The position numbers and the translations under genes were made by a program. Shown here one piece after another: positions 11,212 through 23,496 of a stretch of DNA of 64,000 bases. The stretch spans positions 110,716,654 to 110,780,653 of the forward strand of contig CM068367.1 of assembly GCA_034769895.1 (NCBI GenBank). Reading direction: 5' to 3'. How positions within the stretch are numbered: position 1 is the first letter of the stretch; each line of letters opens with the position of its first letter. A model generated the notes under the pieces. That model ran no database searches, was not told where the DNA came from, and saw nothing but the letters and a program-made list of their open reading frames with translations. This stretch comes from Magicicada septendecula (Eukaryota; Arthropoda; Insecta; Hemiptera; Cicadidae).

Positions 11212-11285
11212 GGCCTCTTGGTCTAGGGGTATGATTCCTGCTTTGGGTGCAGGAAGTCCCCCGGGTTCAAATCCCGGAGGGGCCC
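11212..11285 (+). tRNA. tRNA-Pro, anticodon UGG
   Basis: Complete cloverleaf: acceptor GGCCTCT pairs with AGGGGCC (one G-U), discriminator C at 11285, D arm with GGTCTAGGGG, anticodon stem CCTGC/GCAGG with seven-base loop TTTGGGT giving anticodon TGG at 11244-11246, and T arm CCGGG TTCAAAT CCCGG. A-box (TGGTCTAGGGG) and B-box (GGTTCAAATCC) internal promoters are intact. No intron; CCA is not encoded, as in eukaryotes. A TTTT run follows. It decodes CCA and, by wobble, CCG proline codons. A single intact copy with no decayed SINE body around it argues for a real gene rather than a SINE head. Confidence 0.95.
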
Positions 11286-11290
11286 AAATA

Positions 11291-11294
11291 TTTT
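11291..11294 (+). terminator. RNA polymerase III terminator of tRNA-Pro
   Basis: First T4 run, five bases after the tRNA discriminator base. Confidence 0.7.
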
Positions 11295-12373
11295 ATTGTT
11301 TAATTTTTAAGCATAATAACTGATTATACACTATATGTGCTAAAGACTGGGGGGGGGGGGTGAATTTTAGTTGTAACGTTTTGGTAATTCTGTTATCAGA
11401 TTTTATTTCATAGACAATTTGCACATCGCAAAAACGCATGGTAATAAACGCAAACTACAAATCGATCTATCTCGTCGACGCGCGTCCGTCACCCGTATAA
11501 GTCACCAGTCATTCGTCGCGGTGGTGGTAGAGTAAATTTCCGATTATATGAAATAACAGAGGCGGGATGATTTCGAATAACCGCAAATTCTGAAAACCCC
11601 GGGTATATTAAGTCATATGAAGTAAAAGGCTAATTTATTATAACAATATTTTATATCCAGAAAACTGTTTATTTATATGACATAATATTATTAAAAAATA
11701 GAATCATAGGATTATAATTAATTTTTTGGAAGAAATACGAAATTTTCTGTTGGAATTGATTTTCCTTCACTATCTTATGACTATTTCACGCCATCGATTA
11801 ATTAACAATAGGTTCTTTAACGGGCAGTGATGATTCCATTTCTTCGAGAGGCCTTAATAAAAGTTATAATGAGAACATGTAGGCCTATGTCGTGAGAGAA
11901 ATTTGAACGTGTAACTTTCTATTCTTTGATAGAAATAATAGAAATATTACAGTATACTGCGTTTTAAGAGCAAACAAGAAAACAATGAAACGAAGAAATA
12001 AAAGATCACGTAAAGAGAAAATTTTTAATTACAAATATCGGTGAATTGGTAGACAGTACTTTTGACGAAATACGTACAGTAGTGTGACGATCAAGCTGAT
12101 CTGAGTGGATTATTTTTTAATAACAAGAAACCTTGGTTCAAAGAAAGCAGAAATTTGAAACAGTTACGTTTAGATTGAGAGTCAGTGCATCGAAGAAAGG
12201 ACCGGCAGCAAACCTAGTACGGACCAGGTCGGATAATGAAGTAGAAGAAAATAAATAAAACGAAATACTGAAAATTGAGAGTTGCACACTCGTGTCAAGC
12301 TTGTGTCGGCTGGTGGAATACGGAAGGGTGCATTTCAGTCCTCAACGAGATCACTCATGCGGCAGTTATTCAG

Positions 12374-12374
<1 letters not shown>
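11295..12374. other. No recognised feature
   Basis: Non-coding; a G10 run at 11350-11360 and a CpG-containing patch at 11470-11530 are the only compositional oddities. Confidence 0.35.

Positions 12375-12436
<62 letters not shown>
12375..12436. repeat. (TG)n(AG)n compound microsatellite
   Basis: About 22 TG units followed by about 8 AG units. Confidence 0.96.
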
Positions 12437-13104
12437 TGCGCGCATGCGTGTTCCTACGTTGCTGCTGCTGGATCGTTGTCTTGCAGCATCGTCAGCCTAA
12501 TTACATCCGACGTCCCCAACCTTCGAACATCCCATCCCAGGTTTTCCTCGTGATTTCCTTCTACTAAAATTTTTATCAATTTATTAGCATTGTTAACGGT
12601 TGTGTCTTGTATTAAAATTTAATCGTCTGTAAACATGACGTGAACCATCTACGATCCCCTCAATACAATGCCCTCGTAGTCCAACGACCTGCACTCATTA
12701 GGGTCTCACGAGGAACTCACATCCACTTTATATCTTACAATTCAGTGTAGCCAAACTCACAATCATCGTCACCGCCGTCACTTTTAGAGCGGTGCATTCA
12801 TAGCTGATTTATAGTCATTATGTTTATCTCTTCTGATCCTCAAATTCCACGTTAGTGACGAGTCACTTCATAACAGGTCTCTCGTTTTTGTGTTCACAGA
12901 TTGTCTGCATACCTCATGTTTTTTTTTTTTACACTACTCCGTATCCTCCGTTCTTTCTCTCCACACAACTATACCTAGTATATAATCCTTACGTTTTCAG
13001 TGACTTGGTCTTGTCTTCGGGCCATCTTACGAGACTCGATCTACGGCCTTCTTCGGAATCTTCTTTCCTGTGGCCTCTATTTCATGACCGCTCTTAAATA
13101 TTCT
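12437..13104. other. No firm feature
   Basis: Moderately GC-containing; may include eroded LINE 3' sequence on the minus strand (continuing from 13105-13365), but I cannot show it. Confidence 0.3.
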
Positions 13105-13365
13105 TCCGTTTCTTCTTCTTTTACTATAGACTTACGTGACCAAACTGTGTCAAACTCCATGCCTTAACCTCTTACCGCAACCTTTCACTTACCTCTTAGT
13201 TTGTTCGTCCTTTCACTTATGTTGATCCTGTATTCCGCCTATTTTCCAATTCTTTCAACTTCTTTCTATGTTCATTCATGTCTTTTAGTGAGGCACATAA
13301 TTATGGAACGTACATTACTATTGGTCTTACTGTTGTTTTATAAATTCTTATTTTTCTAGTTTAAA
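13105..13365 (-). mobile_element. LINE reverse-transcriptase C-terminal remnant (decayed)
   Basis: Minus-strand translation gives KIRIYKTTVRPIVMY, then KDMNEHRKKLKELENRR and later a GHVS-like end, the order found after the reverse transcriptase domain of non-LTR elements (compare KFYKTVAVPVLMYGCES at 21.5 kb and LIYASEAW at 53.9 kb). Several frame breaks and stops. Clade cannot be assigned. Confidence 0.5.
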
Positions 13366-14162
13366 AAAGAATTCAGAGAAAAAAGAGAAATGAATTCATG
13401 TCGTTCTTTTTTATTCAGTGACTCATGGGTTGCAAGCATCGCCCTGGTCTTGTAATATGGTCCAGGAGTTAAAACGGCTGCCGCTGAATTGGAGTTAAAA
13501 GCTAATTAGTTAATTAATTTGGTATAGGAGAAAAACGTGTATTAAACCAAACAGTTTCATACATATTCGGTTCTTTGGATTTGTTGTCCATTAGGTGTTC
13601 GTGTAATAAACACAACGTAATGTACTTTCAAACTACGGACCCGTTTACAGCAAAAGTAAAATTTCATTAAACATTTTATTTACTAATTAGTGCTACGTAG
13701 CCGGAAAAGTAAATAACGCAGTGTTTAATATTAAAATTACTTATAACTGATGTTTGTTAGAATTATATTTTAAGTGGTCTTAGACAATTACCTTTATTTA
13801 AATGAAAACAAAAAATCAAGACAAAAAAGTATACAAACAAATATTATTTAGCGTGTCATATTACCTATTATTTTATTTCCATAAGTGGTTTTCTCAACAG
13901 TCATTACTTTTATACTACTTTTTTGTAAATCGATTTTCAATGCTCGTACTTTCCTCTGTCACACTGATTTTCATAAAAGTTAGCTTATGAACTCCTGGTA
14001 CTGTGTAACTCTGAAATATTAAACAATGTAGCATTAAGTTACCATCAGCAATAAATGTTCCTACTTTCATTTTTTTATAACGCATTTTTAAAATAATTCC
14101 AATAATTATTAAGCGCTTTATGATTTTATAATAATATACTTGTATTAGGTCTACAACATTAT
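13366..14162. other. No recognised feature
   Basis: AT-rich, nothing matched. Confidence 0.35.
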
Positions 14163-14268
14163 ATAAAACACACGAAGACGCATGAAAACAATATCCTAAA
14201 CGAACAGACAGAATTTAAATCACACATACTATTTGAACACATTACACAACACATAGGCTATACAACAA
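14163..14268 (+). mobile_element. Penelope-like element scrap
   Basis: About 100 bases (AAAACAATATCCTAAACGAA and on) match the minus-strand PLE fragment at 7170-7290 at roughly 80 per cent by eye. It is the part just C-terminal to the GIY-YIG domain. Too short for more. Confidence 0.65.
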
Positions 14269-15392
14269 CGATCTTTCAAAAAAAATGGCGTAATCGCAAA
14301 AAAAAGATCGGACAGCGCTCCTAGCAGGAGTTTTTGATGAAATTCGCAATGAGCGTAAGATAATCAGGTACAAATTACTACAAAATTGTTTATATAAAAT
14401 ACCAATGTTCTGCGTCGAAATAATATTTATAAACTCGGACACATTATTGACAACAAAATCCAAGAATAAAATTTTAGTTTCTCTATAACATCATTTTGAT
14501 ATATATTTTTTGACTTTCTTATATGCTTTTCTAAAGTAAAGAAAGAAATGCTTGTAAAAATACCTGTTACGGACGGGCAGCGTTACATTCCAAGAAAATT
14601 ATTTCGCTTTCGTGCTGCTTGTCTTCTTTATTTGTGACGGAATTTTGTCTGTTGAAAATTGTACCATACTCACTGATAAATAACCAGATTTTGTAAGGAT
14701 CGTAGAAGATGGAAAACTTACTTTACAAGCTTATACAGACGACAGAATTTTGAATCTCTAATTTTAGCCTGTATAGGGAACAATGAGAGAGACAAAAATT
14801 ATAATGAAATAACTTGCTTCTTCTCTACACTCTTACTGATTGATTTTAACTTTCTGTCTCGAAGATCAAACTCTGTGAAGTCTTTATCAAAGCACTCCCA
14901 AAAGTACATTAACTTATTTTATAGGCTATAAAAACTGTACGTTTTATGTGTCCGTTGGGCGTTTATCAGTTTTGCGATGCAGCAGCAGTTTTCGGCGTAG
15001 CTGCTAGGGTACTTTGTGCTGGGCTGGACAGCACAAGTATAATTTAAAAGCTAGATTGTGCTTGGAGGAGAAGAATTTTAAACACATCTTCTGTGGTGGA
15101 TAGAAACTTACCCTTGTTTTTTTCGTGGTTGAAACACTTGACACATTAAAAGTATAGATCACGGTTTTTGTGAAAGGTTCGTGTGCATTGAAAAAAACAA
15201 AAATATAATAAAAATGACGATGGTGACTATTATTATTATACACACTATATTGAAAAATTTATAGTATGGACTGGGAAGTTACAAATTAGTAACACCTTTT
15301 GTCCTCAGCCCTAAGGTTGGTGGGCAGGAAAATGATCGTCTACTGAGCTCCTCTAATGTCTTCCTTCCTCTTGATCCAGTTCCCCAAGTTAA

Positions 15393-15393
<1 letters not shown>
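14269..15393. other. No recognised feature
   Basis: AT-rich non-coding; short open stretches at 14242-14463 and 15004-15243 (minus) show no domain. Confidence 0.35.

Positions 15394-15481
<88 letters not shown>
15394..15481. repeat. (TG)n microsatellite
   Basis: About 44 uninterrupted TG units, one of the longest dinucleotide arrays here. Confidence 0.97.
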
Positions 15482-15483
<2 letters not shown>

Positions 15484-16136
15484 AATAGCAGCAGCACTTT
15501 TGACCTATACTGAAGGAATGCATCTCCAGTCATTCTCTCTGCTACATCTCTCCTGACCAATACTCTTCTCCGATTCCTTGAACCATAGTACTAACCATTC
15601 TCTAGCTTACGAAGAGTTGTCATCATGGCCTCTTTACGTCCCAGCCTCCGACTTAGTACCATTCATGACCACATGTTGTCTTCTTCCTCAGTCAAATGTC
15701 TTGCTGCTTCCATTTAATTTTCCTTAATTCTTCAAATTATAACATTTAAAGTGGTTTGGAGCCGTAACCTTTTCTTCTTCTCCAGTGTGCGATTAGTCTT
15801 CGCTACATTAGTATGTATGTATCCATGTACGTACGTATTTTGTGTATAATATTACATCGAAGAAGTGGATGGGTAGAACATAAGTGTCGCGTGGAGAAAA
15901 TTCACCTCATTTTCATATGGATCTAACAGGACTCAGTTACTAAAATTGGATAACTCGTCTGAAATTCTAAAGGTAGCTCAATCATTACCTTTGTAGTAAA
16001 TACGTAATTCTATAACATTTTTTGATAGTAACAAAAATTTGTCGGATAATTTTACCAGATATTCGATATGAGATATAAGTCAGACTACATATACTACGGC
16101 AAATATTGCTGCGCGCAATAGAAGAAATGGTAGCTG
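15482..16136. other. No firm feature
   Basis: The stretch 15500-15780 resembles a pyrimidine-rich antisense LINE 3' end in composition, but I find no diagnostic peptide. A short near-tandem of GTATGTATGTATCCATGTACGT type lies at 15810-15840. Confidence 0.3.
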
Positions 16137-16300
16137 CAGGACAATATCAATAATACATTTATAAAATTGGAAAATCGGGCGTGTCAGTAACACCGCCGAC
16201 GATATCTACGTGGCTGTTTTGTACGTAACGAGACGCAATAAATTTGTTCTGCGCGGAGGCCAGGTCTGAATATGTGAAACGCTCAGGTCGTTTTATAGGA
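16137..16300 (+). repeat. R3 repeat, copy 1
   Basis: Shares ACAATATCAATAATACATTT, then GATATCTA, GTGGCTGTTTTGTAC and CGCAATAAATT with 27353-27520 in the same order. Unclassified interspersed repeat; no coding potential. Confidence 0.7.
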
Positions 16301-16628
16301 AAAACGATTCAATGTCTGAAAGATGAAGTGAAGAGAAATTTACTTTAGGAGAAGTAGTTGGATTATAGCAAAATTTTTTGTTCGTTGGATGGTAACGTCA
16401 TTATTTGTTCGTGCAACTAGTAATAAATATTTATAGTTGTTAAATTAGTGTTGTAATCTTCAAGCAAAGCTATGCTATCAGTGACGCCTAAGACTTCTGC
16501 GCCAAGCCTTCCATGTTGTCAGCCTATAATTACAAACCTCGCGGGAGAAGAGACCTTAACAGCTGACAACAATTAGCGAGAGACTTGGGGCCGGAACAAT
16601 ACAATGCTTGTAAACCTTGGAGAGTTTT
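16301..16628. other. No recognised feature
   Basis: Nothing seen. Confidence 0.35.
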
Positions 16629-16663
16629 TGATGGTGGTGGTGGTGGTGGTGATGATGATGATG
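16629..16663. repeat. (GGT)n(GAT)n microsatellite
   Basis: Six or seven GGT units followed by five GAT units. Confidence 0.9.
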
Positions 16664-17264
16664 ATTTTGAAAAGAAATGAATCTCAGATTATTAATTTTT
16701 AGTGTCAATTTTTTTCATGTTTCATTTAAAGTTAACGCGTATATTTTTTCTAGAAACACGTTTATTTAATTTTATAGTAACAGGTAAAATTCTTTATTAA
16801 TTATAATTTCGTGTTTTATTTTTCATATTATGTTAAAATTAGGTTTGTATATTAATTATTTAGGGTATAATAAAGTATGATTTTCTGCCAACTACCTGAT
16901 ATTGAGCTAGATAATTTATTATTACTATTATTATTATTATTATTTGTCTTATTATCATTATTACTCAAAACGTTATGCCCTGTGAGAGATCAGAAATATG
17001 GTGATTTTAAACATTACTATGGTAATATTATTATTACATTTACAATATGATATTTGTCATAATAGTAATACACAATCTAATCACACTCTCATTCTTACTC
17101 GCCCTGTCTCTCGCTTCACCCCCGTTGTGTGCGTGCGAGACGCTAGCATATTTTTTAGAAAATAATGGCAGAAGAACGTAATAAGAAGAAAATAACTTTC
17201 TGGAACCAACTAATAAACTAATAACCATGAGAATAACTTTGTGCCTAATATTTTGTAGTATGGA
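16664..17264. other. No recognised feature
   Basis: Very AT-rich, with a short imperfect (ATT)n run near 16920-16945. Confidence 0.35.
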
Positions 17265-18745
17265 AGGAGACTAGGGGATGGAAAAGGCCGCACATCATAG
17301 TGCCTGCAGTGAGTACTGACCAAGGGAACTGGGTCAGAAAAGAAACTGAAAAAACTCAGATATTCACTGATTACCTAAAAGATTCTTTATTCCAAACTAA
17401 GAACATCTTACGCCAGCCGAGGAGTACGAACTACAGCGGAGCCTTGAAGAAATCTACCACTTAGAACCTCCAACCAGGTCCTTCAGAAAGCAGGAAGTTA
17501 AAAACATCATTAAATATTTTATTAATCCTAAAAATCCCCAGGGTACTATGTAATTACCGGAAAGCACCTACAAGAGTTGCCCGAAGCTTGGATAGCGTAC
17601 CTCACACAACTTTTCCGTCTTAAGAACGAGCTCAGTCCCACTCCAGTGGAAAGTGGCGGAAGTAGTCCGCATCTTCAAACCAGAGAAGAAACCAGAAGCT
17701 CTCAAATCGTACCACCCAATTAGCTTGCTGACGACACTGTCCAAGGTTTTCTAAAAACTATTCCTTCAAAGGTTTCATCTTGTAATAACGTTGGGAAAGC
17801 TGGGGTAATTTGGGAACGCCAGACCGTGAGTATGGCTTTAGATAAAAGCATGGAACCGCAGAACAAATACAAAGCGTGACCAATAAAACCTTCCGGTCCT
17901 TTGGAGAGAAACATTATTGCTCGGCAGTCTTCTTGGACGTTGGACAGGGGTTCGACAAAGATTGGCACACCGAATTGCTATTCAAGCTGAAACAGTGAGC
18001 TGCTTTACTGTCATCATAACTTATCGAAAAGACAGTTACTTCTTAAATATTACCACTTCTTCGTATTCACGTCTACAACCCACACAAGCTATAGTGCCAC
18101 AAGTTAGCATTCTAGAGCCTCTACTTTATCTGTTGTATACGGTATATTTACCTACAGCTTCTGAGACTACTTTAGCAAATTTGCCGACGACATGGCTATA
18201 CAAGCTTAAGAAGTGGAAAATCAAAGCGAACGAAGATAAATCAGCACACAACTTTTACTCCCCGCAAGGGAACCGTGGCTACAAGTCATGCTTAATGATA
18301 AACTAATCCCTCAAGCCGAAGAAGTCAAAAACTTGGGGACTCACTTGGGCACGAGGTTAAATTTGACAAAACACATACAGGTCAAGAGAAAGCAAATCGG
18401 GCATAAGCTTAACAATATGTACTCGCTGATGTATTCCTTATGAACATTTAACAACAAATTACCCGGTTTTCAAGCCGGTATGGGTATACGGGCTGCAGAT
18501 CTGGGGAACCGCCTCTCATTCAAACATAGAAATCATACAGAGGCATAAATGGAAAGTTCTACGATTATCCACCGAGACGCCAGAACAACCACCGACATTT
18601 GGATGTATCTACGATGTGGCAAGAAATATAAGCGTATGGTACACGTTACAACACGAGGCTGAGACTACTTGCAAATCCACTGCCAGAAGAACTTACCACA
18701 CAGCTAGGAGGGCGGAGACTGAAATGCCGAGTTCCAGCTGATGTC
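17265..18745 (+). mobile_element. Decayed Jockey-type LINE, reverse-transcriptase region
   Basis: Across frames the plus strand encodes pieces in the correct order for a Jockey-clade pol: EVKNIIKYFINPKNPQG, then KFADDMAIQA (the FADD catalytic motif, near 18176-18200), then VWVYGLQIWGTASHSNIEII (near 18480-18530), the characteristic C-terminal block (Y-G-hydrophobic-QLWGTA). At least six stops or frameshifts separate them. The endonuclease and ORF1 are not recognisable. Clade call rests on the GLQIWGTAS motif, established for Jockey-like elements; the remainder is inference. Confidence 0.8.
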
Positions 18746-19205
18746 ATGTGAAGTTTTGATGTTTTAGCAGTTCTTAATGCTGGAAAAAAAAGGAGCTGTA
18801 TTATTGGAAACTCTCATGACAATACAGTATACAGTATTCCATATGTATTGGTAAATGTTATATGCTATAATAAACTGCAATAAATTATTTAACAAAAATA
18901 CGATTACAGTTGATTTGGTTGTTGACTATCCTCCTAAGCGCAAGAGTAATACACAAGTTGACGTTTTTGTTTGTGTAGTTACAGTATTGTGACATCGAGA
19001 AACGTATATATTAAGGATTTATATGTTTTTAACTGGATTTGTTTTGTTCTTCAGCTTATGACTTTTTCACTTATTGTTTACTTTGTTCAAATGCGTATGG
19101 GCAAAGTCGTAACCGTTTTGTGCACCACCTTACCCTTGCGTGAAATGGGGGTCGTAAAATTACAAAATATTAAACATTCCATTACATTACATTAAATATT
19201 AAAAT
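18746..19205. other. No recognised feature
   Basis: AT-rich; a short open stretch at 18971-19195 without domain. Confidence 0.35.
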
Positions 19206-19600
19206 ATTACACTTTCACGGCCGGAGTTACGAGTAATATTATTACTCGTTTCTTCAGTAATATTATTTTCGGGGCTGTTGGGCCGTGGTTCTCGTTTTGT
19301 AGAGCCAAACGTTTCGACTGCAGCTGCGGCAGTCATCTTCAGTGAGTCTTCTGTTCTGCTCATCTGGCGACTAAATGCCGACGCGACCCCAAACCTTCGC
19401 AGTTATATGAGGAAGGTTTGGAGTCACACTTCTCTTATATACTGCAAGTGCGACGGTTCGGGGTTGCGTTGTCATTTAGTTGCCAGAGGAGCAGAACAGA
19501 AGACCACACAGGATGCCCGCTACAGGTGAAGTCGAACGATTGGATCTACAAAAAGAGGACCACGGCCCAACAGCCCGGAAAATAGTTTTACTGACAATTA
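19206..19600. repeat. Foldback element 3
   Basis: Left arm about 19256-19412 and right arm about 19430-19590 are imperfect inverted repeats (ggggctgttgggccgtgg versus ccacggcccaacagcccgg, then arms including cttctgttctgctc / gagcagaacagaag). The left edge has ctttcacggccgg, the same terminus as foldbacks at 10155 and 27816. The hammerhead-like core is intact only in the left arm. Confidence 0.75.
19305..19345 (-). ncRNA. Hammerhead-like motif in foldback 3
   Basis: Minus strand: CTGAAGA, stem II GACTGC/GCAGTC, GAAA, ACGT, then T and TGG. The stem II sequence is quite different from GGCCTC/GAGGCC at 1488 yet still pairs perfectly. Stem I is short (TCA with TGG, one G-U). Confidence 0.55.
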
Positions 19601-19929
19601 CAAAACAGTTTGACGTCTGTATTTGGATTCGACGTATCCCACTCCAGCAGATACTTTCTTACATTACTATTGAGCTAACGGCTAGTCCCATGCTACCACG
19701 ACTATTAAAACATAGTAAATAATCAATTTAATAAATACAAATAAGACTAAATATGTTGTCATCGGGAATACATGCAGAAATCTATTGTTCGGACAGGGAG
19801 TTGTGGAGGGAGTAGATTCATACGTTGGTGTCATGATTACAAAAGACGGCACAAGTGTAACAGAAATAAAAACTCGCAAATATACATACATAAAATCAAT
19901 GAAAATTATTCAAACTGAGAATTATATAC

Positions 19930-20330
19930 GATCAAACACTTTATAGATGTATTAACTACAAAACGAGTTTAAAAGACTTTTCACGGTCGCGCTGCTTAAT
20001 GTAGGACCTAATCTCTTCCTCTGCAGCCAAGCGTGCGTATGAATGTGCGTGTGTTTGTGGATAATGAGCGTCGCTTAGCGGGGCGGCGACTGACCACAAA
20101 CTCGACCTAAATTATTTCTCTTTTTGTGTCTCCGTGACGACCGCACTGTGGCCGTCCAAATTGTTTGCCGTGTTCTTCTTTGTCCTCCTCCCCTAACGCA
20201 CTTGGCCAACCGAGATGTCGTGTGGACGTACGTTTTTTCTGTGTAACAACTCTTGATGTTATGTCGTTATCTGACAACGGCAACAAATGAACATTATCAT
20301 TATACTGTTAGTGAAGTACACAGCTACTGC
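19930..20330 (+). repeat. R2 repeat, copy 1
   Basis: About 400 bases aligning with 23076-23496: shared blocks include ATAATGAGCGTCGCTTAGCG, CTAAATTATTTCTCTTTTTG, GTCCAAATTGTTT and ATGAACATTATCATTATACT. Copies differ by many substitutions and small gaps. No coding. Class unknown. Confidence 0.8.
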
Positions 20331-20987
20331 CTGTTTGCGACGAGTGCATGAAAAAAGCTACTATAGCACGCGCTATGGATCCTGCGTTCGAGTGTTCGTC
20401 TGGTCACAGTTATGTAATAAAATCAGTAACACGCTGAGTATAGGCATTTCCTATACTCTTCTTCTTGCTTTACTTTTTTCACTTCTTTCCATAGAGAGCA
20501 GACGTTGTTTTGTGTCAGTTTCTTTAGAAGATGGCTGTGATGGATTGTAGACAACTGAATTCGAATCTAGCTGACGCACTTTTGCCATGACAGAAAATAT
20601 ATAAATGTGACCTTTCAGCCATCGAAACAATAGGCAGCCGTCTTCAGGCTAATTAACGAGTAACAGAGAGTCAACATAATAATAATAACATAATTTAACA
20701 TAATATAATATAATCAAATTATAAATAATACTTACTATTAAAAACCCCACAACACTCACAAAACACAAGCATAATACACACGAACACTTGCACACAAACA
20801 AATTCAAAAAAAAGTTCAAGAGTTTTATACTTTAGGCATAATTTAGGCATCATTCTATTATTTTATTTTCATGAGTTACGGAGACTCAGTCTCTCCTCAG
20901 TCTATTCTTGACGAAGAATGCTTTTAAGTATTTAAAATTTTCGACCCGATTCATATAAAATCAGTCTTTTCTCATCCGTCAATCGCT
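20331..20987. other. No firm feature; weak hammerhead-like stretch at 20603-20640 (minus)
   Basis: On the minus strand of 20603-20640, CCTGAAGA and a GAAAGG follow each other at about the right spacing, but stem II is broken. The rest is AT-rich with an imperfect ATAATA run at 20680-20720. Confidence 0.3.
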
Positions 20988-21720
20988 TCTTCTTCTTCTT
21001 GTTATTAATTTAGGGAAGAATGCACAATGCCTGTTCCACCTCTCAATATACCTCTCCACCCGTCTCTATCAGTCTTTTTTCGCCCGTAAGTCTCTTCTTC
21101 TTCCTCCTCCTCCTCTTCTCCTCCTCCTCCTCCTAGGCACATTGCCTGTTCCATCTTTACAGTATATCTCTTCATCTTGCGTTCGGTCTTCCTACATCTC
21201 TTGTTCCACAGGTTAGCACACTTATTGGCTACTTTAGGTAGCTGTCTATCATCCATTCTGTCCGATGTTATGACCATTTCATGCGATATTTCTGAATTGT
21301 ATCGTTTATGATCGATACCTGTCGCTCATTTCTAATATCCTTATTGCGCAAACGGTGTCGCCTATTATCAACCCTTTGTTCTCAGAAAACTCATTTCTAA
21401 ACTTTGATTTTTGGTTATAATCTTCGTTGTAGACACTCACGATTCGCACCCATACATTAACACAGGCACTGCCACTGTTTTGTAAAATTTTATCATCGTG
21501 TTTCTTCCTTTGTTTTATTCTTTAGCGTTCTATGTATGACGGCACATATCATTTGACATTTCGATAATTTCATTCTGATATCTCGACCCGATCCATTCCC
21601 ACTATTCACAGTCTAACCTAGACACTTAAACTCAGAAATGACTCCCCCTCCCCAAGAACAACTTTTTATTTGACCGATACTTTCTCCGAAAAGCCATGAT
21701 TTTTGTTTTCTCCTTTGACA
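20988..21720 (-). mobile_element. LINE 3' end, decayed, with two tail-like blocks
   Basis: Minus-strand translation gives RYQNEIIEMSNDMCRH and MIKFYKTVAVPVLMYGCES, the post-reverse-transcriptase block shared with the LINE at 53.5-54.5 kb, followed by stops. Toward 21110-21135 it ends in GGAACAGGCAATGTGCC and a (GGA)n(AGA)n tail. A second similar end, GGAACAGGCATTGTGCA with an (AAG)n tail, follows at 20990-21045, suggesting two LINE ends in series or a partial duplication. Confidence 0.7.
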
Positions 21721-23075
21721 TTTCAGAATCATACCAATTGCTTTATTTTCTGAAATTCTGTAAATCTCGGTCTAACTAATTATACTAAATCCCTCTCCCA
21801 ATGCTTGGGCAATATGTGAACTCCGTGATACATGCTCTGTTCATTCTTCAGTACTTCTTGAGATACATTCTCATATAACTTTCGACCATCTGTTTGTTTG
21901 CGACCGTTTGACGTGGACAAACCTTCATAAACATCGGTCGTCTAACAGTTCCATGTAACATTTAATCATACATGCCTAACATTAGCAGGATACGGCCGCA
22001 TCATACGGATGACAACCGGGAAAATCGTTGATATTCTATGTACTCAGCAACTACTAATACTTTTTTTCAACGAACATTTTATGTGTCTCTAGACTGTGAC
22101 AAATTTTTCTATTTTGTAAGCCATCCACGAAAGATAAAGATTTGTTTGAACCGTGTCTTCATCTACTCGTAATATCGCTCTCACACATTCTCTTACGGGA
22201 ATACGATACCCTTAAATTAACGACAGCTTCTAACAACTGTTAAGCTGTTATTAAGACGGGACAAGTGTTATTAAGAGGGGATATCACTTGCTGGTTTCCC
22301 AGCGCAACGCTTTTCGAGCGGACGGTGATTATTCGGCAAGTCGTATCTACTTCGTCTGCTGAAGTAGCTTATCTAGAATTTGGTCTTGGGGGAGGGGGTC
22401 CGATTGAGTCTGTTTCAAACAAAAGAAAAAACAAGAGAATACTAATCAACTTTACCATCTTTGAAGTGGTTGAAAACGTCTGATAATATCCTGAAATCAA
22501 TCTCATTAAAATAGACTGTAATAACACAATAAAAATATGCGTTATTAAAACATTTTTTAGAAGATACTTATTGACTGGATTGATTTTCCTACATTTTATA
22601 TTTCAAACGCATATGCAAATGCTATGTAGTAAACCTGTTTTTATATTTAAAAAAAGACTACTACATTAGCGTACACAACTGAAAAAAATAATAATAGAAT
22701 AATCTAAAAATTAAGAGATTAACGAAATTCGTTAACTTTTTTCGACCGTCTGGGAGGGAGTCCTGCCCGCTCGTGCCCCCCCCCCCGTAAACACACCCCT
22801 GGCCTGCGGCGGGAAAGAAGTCAACCCTCTAGTCACCCGACTGTCGTCACTAATGACAACGCTACGGTGAGTACACGTACTAGTTACGAGGAGAATGAAG
22901 TTCTTAAAATGGATGATAAGAAAACGTTCTTATTTTTTAAGCTAAAACGTTGTCCGATCCGACTCCATAACCTGGCGTTACTGTTGAACTGTTGTTCTAG
23001 TCTGATCATAACTGATAAAGTATTGTGTACAGCAAGTTTGTAAAAAGTCAGTTTTCAGTTTCAAAACAAAATACT
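21721..23075. other. No recognised feature
   Basis: AT-rich with a C13 run at about 22777-22789 and a neighbouring GC-rich patch. No gene. Confidence 0.35.
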
Positions 23076-23496
23076 ATTAAACACTTTACAGCGGAATTAA
23101 CCGTACAACGACTTTGAGAGACTTTTTACGGTCGGGATGTTGGACCTAATCTCCTCCTCTCAAGCCAAGCCCAAGCCTGTGTGTTTGTTGAGGGGGAGAG
23201 AGGGATAATGAGCGTCGCTTAGCGGGGCAGATCAAGTGGCGACTGACCACAAACGCGACCTAAATTATTTCTCTTTTTGTGTCTCCGCGACGACCGCATT
23301 GTGGCAGTCCAAATTGTTTACCGTGTCCTTCTTTATTCTCCCCCATCCCGTAACGCACTTGACCAATGATGTCGTCGCGTAAATGTACATTTCTTCTGTG
23401 TAACAGCGCTGGCTGATGTTATGTCATTTTGGGGGATTGTCGGCAGCAAATGAACATTATCATTATACTGCCGGTTAAGTGTATATAGCTACCCCT
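23076..23496 (+). repeat. R2 repeat, copy 2
   Basis: Partner of 19930-20330. Downstream at about 23540-23565 is GGTTGTTCGAATCAT, which matches the polymerase III B-box consensus (GTTCGAATC); copy 1 has a weaker GTTCGAGTG at a similar distance. That might mean R2 ends in a tRNA-like part, but no A-box is visible. Confidence 0.8.

Noticed and set aside
19278-19722. Two overlapping open frames of 80-83 codons
   Set aside because: Lie over foldback 3 arms and are not conserved between arms.
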